Shown: piece after piece, positions 12,579 through 13,650 of the stretch
Position numbering within the stretch: position 1 is the first letter of the stretch
Layout of the letters: each line of letters opens with the position of its first letter
Assembly (NCBI GenBank): GCA_002393895.1
Contig: DGUE01000084.1
Location: forward strand, 8,764 to 22,413
Reading direction: 5' to 3'
DNA from: Bacteroidales bacterium UBA4318
GTDB taxonomy: Bacteria > Bacteroidota > Bacteroidia > Bacteroidales > UBA932
Length of the DNA: 13,650 nt
Made by a program: the position numbers and the translations under genes
The notes under the pieces: model-generated
Database searches by the model: none
Told to the model about the DNA's origin: nothing
Seen by the model: only the letters and a program-made list of their open reading frames with translations

Positions 12579-13650
12579 ATTATCCCCAGCTCGCTGGCTG
12601 CGTGAAGCATATCTGAGACATTCTTCACATCCATCTTGGCGTAGATGCGCTGGCGATGGGTGTTGACGGTGTGGACGCTGAGGAAGAGTTTCTCTGCGAT
12701 CTGGGCTGCGGTGAGGCCTTCCGAACTCAGGCGGATGATCTCTATCTCGCGCTTGGAGAGGCCTAGGTCTGCGATCCGGCGTCCCCGCTCTATCAGCAGG
12801 TCGCCCACGTATCTGGCCACATCTTCGTTCATGGACTGGGCGTTTTCCGCGATGGCCCTGCAGCGCTCGCGGATCTGGCCGGAATCGAGCGTGGCGGCAT
12901 CCTCCGACAACTTTTCCAGGTCGGACCTGTATGCCTGCGCCGGGTTCCGGAGGTCTTTGGAAAGAATTTCTATCAGCTGCTCCTTGGTGTCGTTGATGCG
13001 CTTGAGCTCGTCGTTGCGGCGGCGCACACGCCGGATGTGGTTCACGGCTATCACTATGATGGCAGCCGCCAGCAGCACCAGCATCAGGAGAAGGGTAATC
13101 TGATAGCCGCGCCGCTCCAGCTTACGCTCTTTCTCCTGCACCTCGAAGCGGGTTTCCATCTCCTGAAGGGTCTCATCCGATTTCTGGTTCATGTAGCGGG
13201 TGATCTCCCGCACATAATCGTCGTGGGCATCCAGGGCTGCCTGTGCATCCCCGGTACGGGTGTGGAGCCGCACCAGGCGGTCGTCCAGGGCGCTCGCCAT
13301 CAGATGGTCATCTTCCGGAAGGGCCTCGCGGGCGTTGGAGAAGAAGGCAAGCGCCTCCTCATTCCGGTCCCCCTGCTGGAACCAGCGCGAACGAAAGAGG
13401 ACACCGTTCCGGCGGAGGCGTTCGATGTTGTGGGTGTCGGCAATCGCCTGCCCGCGGTCCAGCCACTCCCCGGCCGTGCGGTAGATGCCCTGGTCGATGG
13501 GGTCGCTCCAGCGGTTCTTGTTGATGTAGAGGGAGCCGATGACAAAGCACGCTTCCGCCTCCAGCTCGGGCTCCTTTATGGTTTCTGCAATCCGCAGGGC
13601 CTCGTTTGCATACTCCAGCCCCTCGTCGTTGCGCCCCGTTTCGGGGGAGA
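12575..13650 (-). CDS. TPR-transmembrane-LuxR family regulator (N-terminus outside window)
   Basis: The frame stays open from the stop at 12575 to the right edge, so the start lies beyond 13650; 357 residues are visible. An internal ATG at 13300 exists, but coding sequence with TPR character continues upstream of it (LEYANEALRIAETI, then ALAFFSNAREALPED), so it is not the start. Order: TPR repeats (to about 13200), charged helix, one transmembrane helix (about 13040-13102, LLLMLVLLAAAIIVIAV), coiled segment with EILSKDLRNPAQA like a histidine-kinase H-box but with Lys in place of His, then a LuxR-type helix-turn-helix (about 12587-12769, LTAAQIAEKLFLSVHTVNTH). Such proteins sit in the inner membrane with TPRs in the periplasm and the HTH in the cytoplasm. 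Targets are unknown; the convergent envelope operon is one candidate. Confidence 0.9.
   Translation of the reverse strand, partial: SPETGRNDEGLEYANEALRIAETIKEPELEAEACFVIGSLYINKNRWSDPIDQGIYRTAGEWLDRGQAIADTHNIERLRRNGVLFRSRWFQQGDRNEEALAFFSNAREALPEDDHLMASALDDRLVRLHTRTGDAQAALDAHDDYVREITRYMNQKSDETLQEMETRFEVQEKERKLERRGYQITLLLMLVLLAAAIIVIAVNHIRRVRRRNDELKRINDTKEQLIEILSKDLRNPAQAYRSDLEKLSEDAATLDSGQIRERCRAIAENAQSMNEDVARYVGDLLIERGRRIADLGLSKREIEIIRLSSEGLTAAQIAEKLFLSVHTVNTHRQRIYAKMDVKNVSDMLHAASELGII

Overview
The window reads as a gene-dense stretch of a Bacteroidota (probably Bacteroidales) chromosome of fairly high GC. The main support is: promoters of the Bacteroidota -7 type (TAnnTTTG) at 5519, 6106 and 8671; lipoproteins and a carboxypeptidase-regulatory-like secreted protein typical of that phylum; a TPR-transmembrane-LuxR regulator; and no clear Shine-Dalgarno pattern before most starts. 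The exact genus cannot be read from the sequence.

Layout. 1-3076 (+): the end of the alpha subunit, then the complete beta and gamma subunits, of a 2-oxoacid:ferredoxin oxidoreductase, followed after 2 bases by radA. 3069-4442 (+): a secreted calcineurin-like phosphoesterase overlapping radA by 8 bp. 4420-5490 (-): aroB, convergent and overlapping, carrying a tandem-repeat insertion in its reading frame. 5519-5696: promoter, tRNA-Leu(CAA) and terminator. 5697-6105: non-coding DNA rich in inverted repeats. 6117-8641 (+): a polar amino acid ABC importer in two genes, one a lipoprotein-anchored substrate-binding/permease fusion, the other an ATPase with a C-terminal extension; the two overlap at ATGA. 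8671-12578 (+): promoter and four closely spaced envelope genes (lipoprotein, outer-membrane barrel, carboxypeptidase-regulatory-like protein, PA14-phosphoesterase lipoprotein). 12575-13650 (-): a membrane TPR/LuxR regulator running off the right edge.

How they work together. The first block is central metabolism (ferredoxin-linked oxidation or synthesis of 2-oxoacids) with a DNA-repair gene in the same transcription unit. The importer pair is self-contained: anchored receptor lobes, membrane channel and motor. The four envelope genes look like one operon, and the convergent membrane regulator may or may not control it.

The most unusual points are: (1) the substrate-binding part of the importer appears to have its two lobes in reversed order, as in a circular permutation; (2) aroB contains an in-frame 21-bp tandem repeat resembling intergenic repeats, between two zinc-ligand histidines; (3) radA has an extra segment of about 27 residues; (4) the importer ATPase carries a degenerate GHKL-like tail; (5) the LuxR regulator contains a histidine-kinase-like H-box whose histidine is lysine. 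I see no mobile element with a transposase or integrase, no CRISPR array and no recognisable defence system.
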